Part shown: positions 8,955 through 20,900 of the stretch, in pieces
Layout of the letters: the number at the start of each line of letters is the position of its first letter
Position numbering within the stretch: the first letter of the stretch is position 1
NCBI GenBank assembly: GCA_905250885.1
Contig: CAJNOQ010001777.1
Span: 1 to 28,655, forward strand
Length of the DNA: 28,655 nt
Reading direction: 5' to 3'
Origin: Didymodactylos carnosus
Taxonomy: Eukaryota > Rotifera > Eurotatoria > Philodinida > Philodinidae
Program-made: the position numbers and the translations under genes
The notes under the pieces: model-generated
The model's input: only the letters and a program-made list of their open reading frames with translations
Databases searched by the model: none
Told to the model about the DNA's origin: nothing

Positions 8955-11900
8955 CTACATATTATAAGCAACGTAAATCGGATCAAGTAAATCGGATATA
9001 AAACCATCTCTTAAATGCATTCGTTGTTTTTCGCCACGTGAATTTACAGGCACAATGCCTGGATCAACAATAACCAGAACGCCAACAATAATATAATGTT
9101 CTTCCAAAATCGAACTTGTTATCAAAGGTACTAAATCTAATGATTGTGATTCTAAACCGTCATATTCGACAACAACAACTAATAAATTTGTCCATGTAAA
9201 ACAAGCACTAAAAGAGACAAATAAATTTTATGAGAGTGATATTGAGATTATCAAGTAGGAATGAAATATTCTAAATAGTTTGATTTAACACAATGAAAAT
9301 CTAAGGTATGGCTATCATTTATTTCAAATTTCTATAGTTTTTTAGTTATTTATCTTATTTACATTTTTTTAAATAAAATTGCTGTGCTTTTATGCATAGG
9401 AAAACGGTATAAAGCATGTTTCGTGAATAAGTATCAGAAAACAAATGTTAAAAAAGTTAGCAAACAAAATAAATTTTTAAATAGTTTTCAAACAGATTCT
9501 TAGAGAATGTGAACTCTACAGTATAGCTCAGTATAGCTAAAATGTTTGTGACTCTTCTATAAATGTTAACGAAATGGTAATTCGAACATTTTAAGTCGTT
9601 CTCGCTAGGACGGAATGAGTGGGATGAAAGTTTGCTAGTTTCACAGGACTGTATCTCTCCTCAGTCTTCAGATCAGTTAGAGAAGTTACACAAAAGGTGT
9701 AGACTAGAAAACCAAAATCGATAAGAAATAAATTGGCAAAAACAATATAAGAAGTCAAGTTGAATATCAGCTTCCATTTCTCAAATAGCTTAATTAATTG
9801 TACTTTAACAATGTACTTTTAAAGTATAGTCAAGTGACGAAGATGCAGATATAAAACTGAAATTAGTCATTTGTATGACTCATTAACCATTATCAACAAG
9901 TAGTACTGACAAATGTATAGTATCTCTTTTCCCATAATTGGTTACACGGTTGGCTTTAAACTACAAACAATATATTAATTCTGGCTTTTATGCATCAGCA
10001 AACAGCCATTAGCTTACCATTCACATATTTTCTTGTGTGTTCTCATGACTGTATTTTCAATATCAATAGGATGATATCTCATGCCTCGAATAAGTAAAGT
10101 TTCATCTAATGCACCAACAATATAGACAGCATCATGATTTTCTACAAATAATGAAGAAACAATTTTCATACAAAACTCTGTTTAGTTTACTTTTCTAACA
10201 TACTTCCATCTGCTGCTATTGAATCTGTACGTCTAACAAATCCTAAATAGCCTGTTCTAGCATAAACTTGTCTTGTATCACCCGTAGCTAAACGTGCATA
10301 ATATTGACTTTGATCCCCACCTAAACCATTTTCATCACCATAAATTGTATAACAACCAGATGAATTATGAGAACATTGAACCCATAACTAAACAAAAATT
10401 CTCCTTATTTTGAATATTTCTCACTTAAAAAAATGTGTCATCTCTATATATTACCTCTCCCAAATGAGCATCAGCACACTGTCCTTTACTTTCTGGATTT
10501 GCAATGACAACCTTAACACCCGGTAAGAGCTAAAAATAGCATAAATCATCAGTATGATAATAATAATAATAATAAATTCTATATTTTTATGTCTTACTTT
10601 TCCCGATTCTAATAAACATAAACTATGTGGACTTCCTTTTTCTACTAATGTTACTCTATCATTTCTCAATGCACGTTGATCAACATAAACAGGTGAAGGA
10701 TCAGGATCAGATGCACCCTGAAAATAATAAATAATAGTTATAAAATAGTAGAATACATCATTTTCTCCATTATACATACTCGAAGACATATGGCAACGTT
10801 GACTCGACATCCAAATGTTGTACTCACTGAACGAGGATTTAATCCTAATGTTTGAAATAATTTTGAAAATGAATTTAATAAATGAAGACGAGGACGTTCT
10901 TCGGCAACTACAGCACACGTTCGAACACACGATAAATTCAAACCGCGATTCTAAACATTAAGCAAAATACATCAGTCAATCAGTTAAAAAGAAAAAAAAA
11001 ACAGGAATACAAATGTATTCTTCAAAAATCATTTTTTTATTATCTAATTTTAATTGAATTTCATTTGTCGAACTTACTTTAAGATCAACAATTGAAGAAC
11101 TTAATCCTTTGGTACATAATTCCATAACAGAATAAGAACAAAATGTATCACGAACTAAAAATAGAAATAATAAAATAATTTTTGAATTTTTGAAATATAA
11201 ATAAATACAATAAAACGTACTTTTATATTGATTAATAATTGACATCCAAACAGATGGATTCAATTCAATTTCAGTTGGATCAATCAAAATTGAATGATGA
11301 CCAGCATAAATACTAAAAGAGAAAACAAAAAAAAACACTAAACGTAAAGTTTGATTTAATTAACTCATGATAAGAAATCTTGTCAAGACGGAACCCCTTG
11401 TGGGAGCTAAAATGGTGAAATCCCTTAACATTAGCCGAAAGATGGTATTGGGTATAGTATACAATAACATAAAAGAGATTAGGATGTACAAACATACAGG
11501 TGCCATGCAGAGAGTGAGTTTAAAATTAATTAGAAATCGAAAATAATCACAAATTTTTTGTTTCAATTTCGTCGAAAATTCTTTTTTTTCAATTCTAATA
11601 TAACTTTAGTTTTTTGTTTTAAATGATGACTCAAAGAATAATGAGAATAAAAATAATAGCGGAAAAAGGGTATGTATTTCAAATCGTAGAGGCGACAACG
11701 CAATATCAACAGACTAGAAAAGGGTAATTACGATAAGGAAAGTTTGAGAAGACAGAATGAATCAGGTTAATCCTTTACAGCTGATTACGTAAAGTAAACT
11801 TGGAACTCTTGTACCTTTGTCTCGGCCAAATGAATTTTTTTTCTTATTAGCAATTGCTAGCTTATGGTGTCAGCTTACACCGGAAAATAATCGATTTTTT

Positions 11901-14900
11901 GATCCGATACATCGTCATCTTGCTGTAGTGATTCTACGATATCCCACTAATGTCCATACCTCGCAGTCTTAAGAATTTAACGAAAATTGCAGCGGCTTTT
12001 TAAGATAAATATGCTAAAACAGGGATTTTTGAGTATAATTAATACTTCAACTCCTTCTTCTCTGGAGATACTGAGGAATTTCACAAAATATATAGCAGTA
12101 GGATAATAAAGTATATTAGATCCGCTACTGAAATCACACAATAGACGTCTAATTGTCTAATGAAATTATTTTAAGAAAAATATCGTCAATTTAGACAAAT
12201 ATTCAAGGGAACTGATAACAGAATAATAACTGTGTGTGTGTGTATGTGTGCAAGTCGTTGTTACCTAATTATACACCAAAGTACAAGACCTAATCCATTA
12301 TAAGGATCAAGACATAATACAAGTTCTCTCGACGGATATAATTCACACGATAATTTAATGGAACGACATACATTTGCTACAGCATTATAAGTTATCTTAA
12401 AAGAATAAGCAAAATATTTTATTATTTTAACTTTTAAACTTAAAAGTGTTTCATTTACTTTGACGCCTGTTAATGTTCCTGTTGTTGATATACTAAAATC
12501 AAGATAACACAATTGATCTGTTTTTCGTCTATTTTCAACATTCAACACTTTTTTATTTTTAGGCAATTCGTCTGTATCAATAATTAATGGCCATAGTTTT
12601 GGATCAATCAGAGTGGATGCTTCCTACACATACCGAATGAAAAACAATAGATAATTTAAAAAAAAAAATAGTTTATCTATATAAATTTTATTTACTTTGC
12701 ATCGTAACAATTTCGCTATTGTACCATTTGTCAGAATCATTTTTGAATGACTAAGTTCAACAATCATTTTAACAGTTGGTAGAGTATTTGATAAATTCTG
12801 AGAATGAGGAGGACGGATGGCCACAGGAATTACACCTAAACAAGAAGAAATTAGAAAATATTTGATAAACAAGAAAACTCACCAATTTTACTCACCAATA
12901 TATAAACATGCATAAAATGCAGATACGAGTTCAACACATGGTGGATAAAGAAGTGCAATATGATCATTTGGTTTTAAATCGAGACGATCTAACATGGCCA
13001 AAGCAATACGTTCACTGCGTTTATGAAGAGCTAAACACGAGATTTTAGCTGATTCTTGACCCTAAAATATATCGAATAAAATAGCATAAACAACAAACAA
13101 CTTTTTAATATAAACAAAAAAATCATAATTTGATTTCTTTCTCATTAAAATATTCTCTACAACCAGAAGAAAAATATGAACAAAATAAATCTATAGTCGT
13201 TAGCAGTCACGATCAAATAGTTATACAATAACGTACCTTAGCATTGATAACCGAATAAAGTAAATGATCGGGAGTGGTTGTTGCACGCCATTTTAAAATA
13301 TCATCAACAAACTGAAGCTACAAGTAAATACTCAAATATTAGATTTTTTTCAAACAAACTGAAATACATACTTTTCGCGCTGCATCCATTTCATCGTCGT
13401 GTAAATCGGCACCTTTGGCTTCAGCTAATCTCATTCCTTGAATTATTGTCCCAGCCAATATAGCTCCAGGACCAACTTCACGTTCTGGATGATGTTCACG
13501 TGGTTTTGGCAAATTTAAAATACAAGAATGTGGACACATTAATACACTAAAACATGGTAAAAAAAGAATGTAAATGAAAAAAATATGGTCAGTTTTAAAT
13601 ATACTTACGAGCAAGGATGTAAATTTCCGTCAAGTAAACGTCGACGTGTTTCATGAACATGAATTGTACCGGAATGATTCTAAAAATATAGACTATAATT
13701 AAATTTAAAGAACAAAAACCGTAATCTTACATACTTTTGGTAATGTATTTGCGGTTACGAATGCTAGGCAATAAATGCCAACTTGATGAATAGTATCAAC
13801 AGCTTGTAATACGCGACTCATCCATTGAAAACACTAAAAAGATACTCATATAAGTCAACTATCAAACTATAACTGAATGAAAAGTCTATTTACCTCATCT
13901 TCTGCTATATCCGGTCTTTGTTCAGCTACAATAATAATTCTTTCATCTTTTAAGACTCTTATTGAAAACGCCACAATTCTTGCTCTATAAACAACTTTAA
14001 TGGGTTCCACTGCTAAAGCTGTTGCTATTATATCATCACTATTATGTTTACGGCCACCAACTTGCATCAAACCATCTCGACTACCTGTTACAAATAATAG
14101 TCCACCCTATAACAGAGAATATGTAAGCATTAGTCAAATAATAATGGATATAGAAAGATTACTTACTGGACCAAGAAAACCTAATAGACCAGATCTAACA
14201 AATTCTTGCGTTCCAATCGGTCGTTCATCTGAGCCGAGTGGACAAACTTTGAATACGTTTTGAGATAATCCGGGCAGTGACCAGTAGGAAGAGGGTGTGG
14301 CTTTGGATGATATCACAATTTCACCTATCTCATCTGTTTGACATAACGATGTTGGACCATCAATTTTAACTATACCAATTATAGCTAGAAAAAGAATAGA
14401 TAGAAATTAGGAAAGTATTATTAAATAAATTTTATTAAATTGAATATGTTTATTCCATCTATAAATAACTTACATCCAGGTAGCACATGTCCAACATCTT
14501 GTATTGTTAATGACGTTAATGAATTATCTTGATCAACTCTCACCACTCCGTATGATAATGCTTGCATTGATAATATTCCTCTTCCACATTGATGTGATGT
14601 TGACTGTCTATCATATCGCCGAATGGATAAAGTTAAAGTCTCACTCGAATATGAACATGGACATAGTGCATCTTGTCTTAAACCTTTTGAATGAAATGTT
14701 GATAAGAATGTATCAACTGAAGTTATTGACCAAGGATTAGAGCCATCACCAATTAAAAGGATTCGTAAGGATGATAAATTAATTGGTGGAGTATCTTTTG
14801 ATGATGAACTATTAGATTCACGAGATGATAATACAGCCCAATGCATATCACTAGAATTGACCACAGTGAAAATAATTTAACATATGCGATGAACTTACAT

Positions 14901-17900
14901 ATATATTATCGACTTACCGTGATTTAACTATACCGACGGTCACTCGATGTTTACTAGCGGCTAATAACCAACTAGATGGTGATGCTTTTAATAATGAACA
15001 AGGAACAAATAATACCTGCATACCACATAATACACTCTGAAACACGTAAAATGTGATTAAGTGAGAAAAAAAGCCTAATTTCATCTTCTTATATCATACA
15101 GTCAATACTCTTTCTCCAAAATGAACAAATTTTTTTTTAGTGTTAACATTTTGCATTCATTTTTCTAAGAAAAATAAAACTTACAGCATGAACACCATGC
15201 CATAGACCAACTTCACGTTTAAAATCAACACAACATAAACAGATGTCAGCTAAATAAAACAGAAACGAAGATTTTAACAAACTTATCCAACACACTATGA
15301 TTCAGCTCCAAGTACTACCATCTCCATATCAAAACACAATACAGTTTGCTGTTTTTCTGAATCATTTTTGATAGGAAAGAGATAACGACTCGCGGTTTTT
15401 ACCATTGTATAGAGAAGACTTGAGGAGGGATGCCTATCCAAAAATAAGGTTGCCGGGACGATCTTCAGGTGGTGTACCACACACGTCGTTGAAAAAAAGA
15501 GATCATCGCTCTGTAATTTCCTCTAGAGACACCAATGTTTAAACTACTCAGTATATATTCTACAGTGTCTTGTATCAATCTGCATAAGTCCGATCTCTAG
15601 ATTCTATAGTTCACGGATGGACGGCATTTTTCTGGAACCTACCTATCTAGCTTTAATAACCTTAAAATTAGTTCCAAACAAAGGTTTTCGACCACGTCCC
15701 AATCCATGTTGTGAAAACCGTTCGAAAACCGTCGATTAAGGGCGGTTATTTCAGCTAAAACCATAGCAACACAGCATAAAAACCGACGGTTAAGCGCACA
15801 GTTAGAAGGAAATAACCGCCGTTTTGTCGGTTTACTGTGCGCTTAACCGTCGGTTTTTATGCTGTGTTGCTATGGTTTCAGCTGAAATAACCGCGGTTAA
15901 CTATCGGTTTTCTTGAAAAATAGACGACATGGGAATGTTCTAATCTTAACTACAAGATCAGATTTAGCAGACACAATGGAGTATATATTGAAATTATGGA
16001 ATAGTTTGGATCGATTATCACTGGGTTCTTCAATTTTCTTCTGAAAAGAAACATTGAGGCGCAATTCGACGTGGTCGAAAATCTAAGTTTAGAATTAATT
16101 TTAAGGTTATCAAAACTAATTGGGCTGAGATAGATAGGTTCAAGCAAAATGCCTGTCATCCGTCAGAGGTTGGACTTATGCAGATCGATACAAGACACTC
16201 TAGAATATATACTGAGTATTGTAAACATAAATGTCTCTAGAGGAACGTCATTTACAAACTATTCTGAACATTTTTAAACATATTGAAAAATGAAACCTTT
16301 TACTCACATGATGTATATTTACAAGCATTAATAAGTGTTTGACTATGTACTAATAGTTGCTCATGTGTGATTGTAACACCAACAACCCCTCCATCCTTTA
16401 AAGATGAGTACTAAAAAAGAGAGAATAATCAAATGAACTAATTGTATTTTACTGTAATTTTATCCTTACTTCAATATAGGCAGGATTATTTCGATTATTC
16501 GAGTCTTGGACTAATAATGGTAATGTCCAATCTCTCGGTGGTTTATGTAAATGTTCAGTAACAAACCAGACAATTGATGGCCATCCTTTGAATGAGAGAA
16601 TATCACCGTGATGACTATGATGTACTGAAGTCGTTGTTGGAGTAGATGAATGAGTAGTCGACGCTGGGTTTAAATTTGTTTTGGGCAATTGTCGATAACA
16701 TGAATCAGAAGTTAAAGCTACTTTAACACCTAATTGACCCAATAAAATGCCAATACGTTGAGATAACCAATCCTGTAAAGTAACAGAAAAGAATAAAAAG
16801 TTTTGTCGAATTACAAACGAAGGAGACAAGTATGAGGCCACATATGCACACATTCTTACCCTCCTAGCTAACGGTACATCAACCGGTAACGGGACAATTC
16901 CAGCCATAATACACCCGTAAAATGCACAAATAAAACTAATTGGATCACTATTCGGATATACAAGAGCAACCTTAAATAACAAAAAAGAAGTTTATTTAAA
17001 TATAATGATCATCTAACGTAAAACAACAAAACTTACTCTATCGCCCGATTTCAGTAAATTTTCACGCGAATTACTTCCTGATCCTTGACAATGAACTTTA
17101 TTTAAAAGATTATAGGCAATTTTCTGAGAACGCGTCATTAGTTTCACTAGAAAAATGACTAAATATTATAAACAAAAATAGAACAAAAATATGGTAATGC
17201 TTACTAAATGTTAGAGTATTTGCCGCTTTCCCTTGTTCATCAAGTACTACAAGAAAATTATTTCTTCCTTGATTAGTTCCATGTTGATTAATCGCTTGAA
17301 TAAAATTTTTCGACCATTGAGAAGATACAACAAGTTGTTCACCGCACGATGGCACACTGATTCCACCTTCGGGTTTTGGTGATAGCGGATCAATTGGAGG
17401 CACTAGACATAAAACAATAGATAAATAATGTTTCTATTAAAAAAATATCTTTTTCAACTTACTTGCAAGTTCTTCTTCATTGTCTTCAAAAAATTCATGT
17501 AGTTCCTTTCTCTTAGGACGCTAAAATGTACACAAAATACATGATAATAAGCATATCAACTACTGTAGCGCTAGAAGTGATTACAGTACTCCACAAAAGT
17601 AGCGACCCTCTGTCTGTAATTCAAGAACCATGATAGCTAGTAATTTCTGATTTTGTGTGGTCATAAACTCTCATCGAATGCTGATCATCTAAGAAGTTTA
17701 AAAATCTTGGGGGCAGTAGTTTTAAAAATAAAAAAGTTTTTATCTGAAAAACTGAGCGGTTAGTTAATAACCGGTCCTATTTTAGAGAAAAACATCCATA
17801 TATCATCGATGAACCATCGTGAGAAATTCTGCAATATCTCTTTTGTAGAGCAAACATTTGTGCATAAAACTATCGAGTCGAAAAATTTTTAAAAAGTTTC

Positions 17901-20900
17901 TCGAATTTTTAAAACTACTGCTCCCAAGCGCCCCGATAAAATAACCGTTAAATGCCTATACACGACTCTATTGTATCTATGGTATGAATTTTGTGAGTTA
18001 ATGGTCAGTGAAATACAACTATTTTACCGATAAGGATCTCTTTTTTTTTTGTTGAAAACTGGAGATTCTTTGCAAAAAACTTGACAACTAAATCTAGGAG
18101 CGTCATTTTTAATTTAAATTCGCATCGAAGATTCTACACTGTCTAGCCAAAGTATGAAGGTCAACTATTGAGTGATTTCTGGAAATTCATTGAGAACGAG
18201 CACTCACGATTGAAACATACGTAGGGTGAAGAACTAAGGGTCACCCTTTCTACTATAGAACCTGCATTAAATGTACACCATAATAATAAAAAAATAATCA
18301 TAGAAACCTATGATTCCGAAAAACTTAGCTGAAAGTTTTGTCAGAAAGATGACACGCTTATCTCTAACCTTTGCCATTTCACTTATATCCGCTCATTTCG
18401 CTTCCTTTATATTTTCAAGCAAAATTAATAACATAGCAGAGAAAACTGACTCGAACAGTATTCTTAACACTCGATTTCTGAACAAAAAAATTTCATTCAA
18501 AATTTTTTCTCTAGATTAGAGATGAGCGTGTGTCATCTTTCTGACAAAATTTTCAACTTTTTTTTAGCTATCATAGTTCTTGACGTACAGAGGAGGAAGT
18601 CGCTACTAGGGATGAATGGTAACGGTAAAAAACGTGTTACCGTTTCCGACACTTCGGTAACAACTTCAGGTTTTTACCGCGGTAAATGCAAACCGGTAAA
18701 AATTCTCAAAATTTTACCGCGGTAAACTTCGATAAAAAAATGTTTTACCGTTACCGCTCATCCCTAGTCGCTACTTTTGTGGAGTACTGTAGATTTGAGT
18801 ATCAAGATATTTAAGAGCAACTGAATATTGTTTGAATACGGATAAAATGTTGACATTTTTCGTAAAAGTAACATTACAAAAAAAATGTCATGATATGCTG
18901 CTAGGCCGATTATTTGTACGTATTTAAAAATTATTTTATTCAAATTTTTTTTTTTTTTTTTTGTGTGTATGTGTGTTTTACTTACTTTCAATGTATTAAC
19001 CAATGCCAATATTTTCGATGATACTCGTGTACTCGGTTTCCGTTCTAAATTATTTAAATGACGACGAGTAGAACGAATTGTATAATTGTAATCCGTAGTT
19101 GATGAAAATAGATTCATGGTTTTTTTTATTTTATTTTAATAAATATGAATTTAGTTATGGAAATTGATTTCTATAGGTATGATTATCATTTTCTTCTTCC
19201 TTTGTCTCCCCTCCTACTCAACGAACTTCGAATAATAATTTGTCAAATGCGACAAACAATAGAATAACGATAAGAAGAGAAAGAATTATATTTTATAACT
19301 CGAATATACATTATATATATATATGTACATCATGTACATTTTAAAATAAAAAAAATTTGAATAAAATAATTTTTAAATACGTACAAATAATCGGCCTAGC
19401 AGCATATCATGACATTTTTTTTGTAATGTTACTTTTACGAAAAATGNAAATAATTTAGAACGGAAACCGAGTACACGAGTATCATCGAAAATATTGGCAT
19501 TGGTTAATACATTGAAAGTAAGTAAAACACACATACACACAAAAAAAAAAAAAAACGAAACAAAAAAATGTCAAGTATAGTTATGTTCTGATAAGATTCA
19601 TACGGCGAGATGATGGATAGAAAAGAAAAGAAAAATGACTTAAAGGTAATAATAACAATAGGCTAAAAACTCAACAATAATGGACGAAAAAAAAAAACCT
19701 TAAAATCTGCTTTTTGTTAAAATTAAAATTTTTGTCGTATAACAAAAGTTATTTTCTTTTTCTCTGTCAAAAACAAAATTTTATTCATTTCTTATCGAGT
19801 AAGGGGACTATGACGGGACTATGACTAAGGATGAACGATAATCGATAAACCTATTTATCAGCAACGATAATGACGAGAAGAAAAAATATTGACTATTAAT
19901 CTGGTAAAAGAAAAATCTTTTTTTTTTTTTTTTTTCGATAAATTATACTCTTATGTTAATGTAAGTTATTTTTATCGTGATAAAAAAAATTTTTTTTTTT
20001 TTTTTTCTTCAGTCTGTCTCTGAAAAGTTTGTTTACCACTTGCAGAATTTTTAGTAAATTTTCTTATTACAAAACATAGTAGTGTATAGTTCATTTTTTT
20101 GCAATTTTTATTTAACAAAATTTGGAGAAACTCTTGTTTATCAAACGGGTAAAAAAACACCAATTTTTAAATGCGTTTTTTTTTTCTTCCGTGGAGCAAG
20201 CACGATGTCGGTACAGATCTTACTTTCAGCGTTTTGTTTTTTTTCATTTTTCATTATTCCGGGCAACCGACGATTAACCGTGATATATTATCGATTTTCA
20301 TAAAATAGATGATATAAAAAGTTTGTTTATTCAACACAATTCTTAACAATGCTTTTTATTTTCATACTATTTAAATTTCTTCGTTGAATGAGTTTAAATT
20401 AGTATTCAACAAAAATACTCTAGCGAACATCATCCGCTTTAGAATGAATACAAGGTTTCTATTCATCTTTCTGAAATGGAAAAAGCGCTCACATTATGCA
20501 TGCATACATTTGTCCTTCGATAAATCTTAAAAAGAGAAATTCTTCTTCTTCTTCTTACATAAAATGTGCAATGGAATTCATGGAAACGTTGAATAAAAAG
20601 GAAAATTTAAGGAAAATATTTTGGTAAATTTCTTTTACTATTATCATAATGATACTCTAGTCTTTCAGCTAAAGAATATTTTATTTTTAAATGAGAACTA
20701 ATTGTCTATCGATTATTTTTAACTATGTTGTAAATTTCATAGAAAGAGAACGACAGGTTCAGGTGACATACGATTCTAAAAAAGTCTTGTCTTGATGTTA
20801 TTTTTTTAATGTAACGGGTCGATTTTGTTTTTGAAGCACTTTAAAAATCATCATAAAATGTGGTTTTGAGCTCATTCGATAGAAAATTCATTGATCTACT

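Larger units (their letters stand above)
8955..13317 (-). other. DIP2: DIP2 exons 23-35: second adenylate-forming domain and C terminus
   Basis: This block covers about residues 1002-1593. It has ALLYPPCVELVSAFYACLYIG (exon 24, split here: ALLYPPCVEL then VSAFYACLYIG), VRPPH-like AIRPPHSQNL (exon 25), CYLDFSISTTGTLTGVK in the P-loop position (exon 26), SCVRTCAVVAEERPR (exon 30), ARTGYLGFVRRTD (exon 33), ALDETLLIRGMRYHPIDIE (exon 34), and VNSRGEKQRMHLRD with the terminal DPIYVAYNM (exon 35). All match the second FAAL-like domain of animal DIP2. The stop is TAG at 8955-8957. Confidence 0.93.
15250..16307 (-). other. DIP2 intron 14 (1,058 bases), mostly a foldback element
   Basis: The intron lies between exon 14 (ending ACKYTS) and exon 15 (DICLCCVDFKREVGLWHG) and joins in phase 1. 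About 70% of it is the inverted-repeat element at 15518-16245. Without that element it would be about 330 bases. Confidence 0.85.
13372..17402 (-). other. DIP2: DIP2 exons 10-22: first adenylate-forming (FAAL-like) domain
   Basis: This block covers about residues 281-1001. Recognisable parts are ALVYPNSDP and FYGCIMAGIVPLPVDVPL (exon 12), the AYIE block (exons 13-14), LWHGVHA (exon 15), ILSMQALSYGVVRV and TIQDVGHVLPG (exon 17), RSGLLGFLGP (exon 18) and GGRKHNSDDIIATALAVE (exon 19), equivalent to the hinge and C-terminal subdomain of the ANL superfamily. The usual Ser/Thr/Gly-rich P-loop motif is replaced by KDGGVVGVTIT, a degeneracy typical of DIP2, so ordinary acyl-CoA synthetase activity should not be assumed. 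Insertions sit only in the large introns, not in exons. Confidence 0.92.
17521..18985 (-). other. DIP2 intron 8 (1,465 bases), mostly transposon-derived
   Basis: The intron sits between NTLK (exon 8) and RPKRKELHEF (exon 9), phase 0. The element at 17582-18791 occupies most of it and itself contains a hAT-like insertion. A T run lies at 18945-18962 near the donor side. Confidence 0.85.

Noticed and set aside
10451..10930. 159-codon minus-strand frame across DIP2
   Set aside because: It reads exon 30 in the wrong frame, passes through introns 30 and 31 and picks up exons 31-32. It is a by-product of short open introns, not a separate gene.
18986..19117. Alternative DIP2 start (MNLFSSTTDYNYT...) upstream of exon 8, giving a short isoform without the DMAP1-binding domain
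   Set aside because: The frame joins exon 8 without a splice, but an acceptor at 19044-19045 fits the phase of exon 7 and the family alignment. An alternative promoter cannot be shown from sequence alone.
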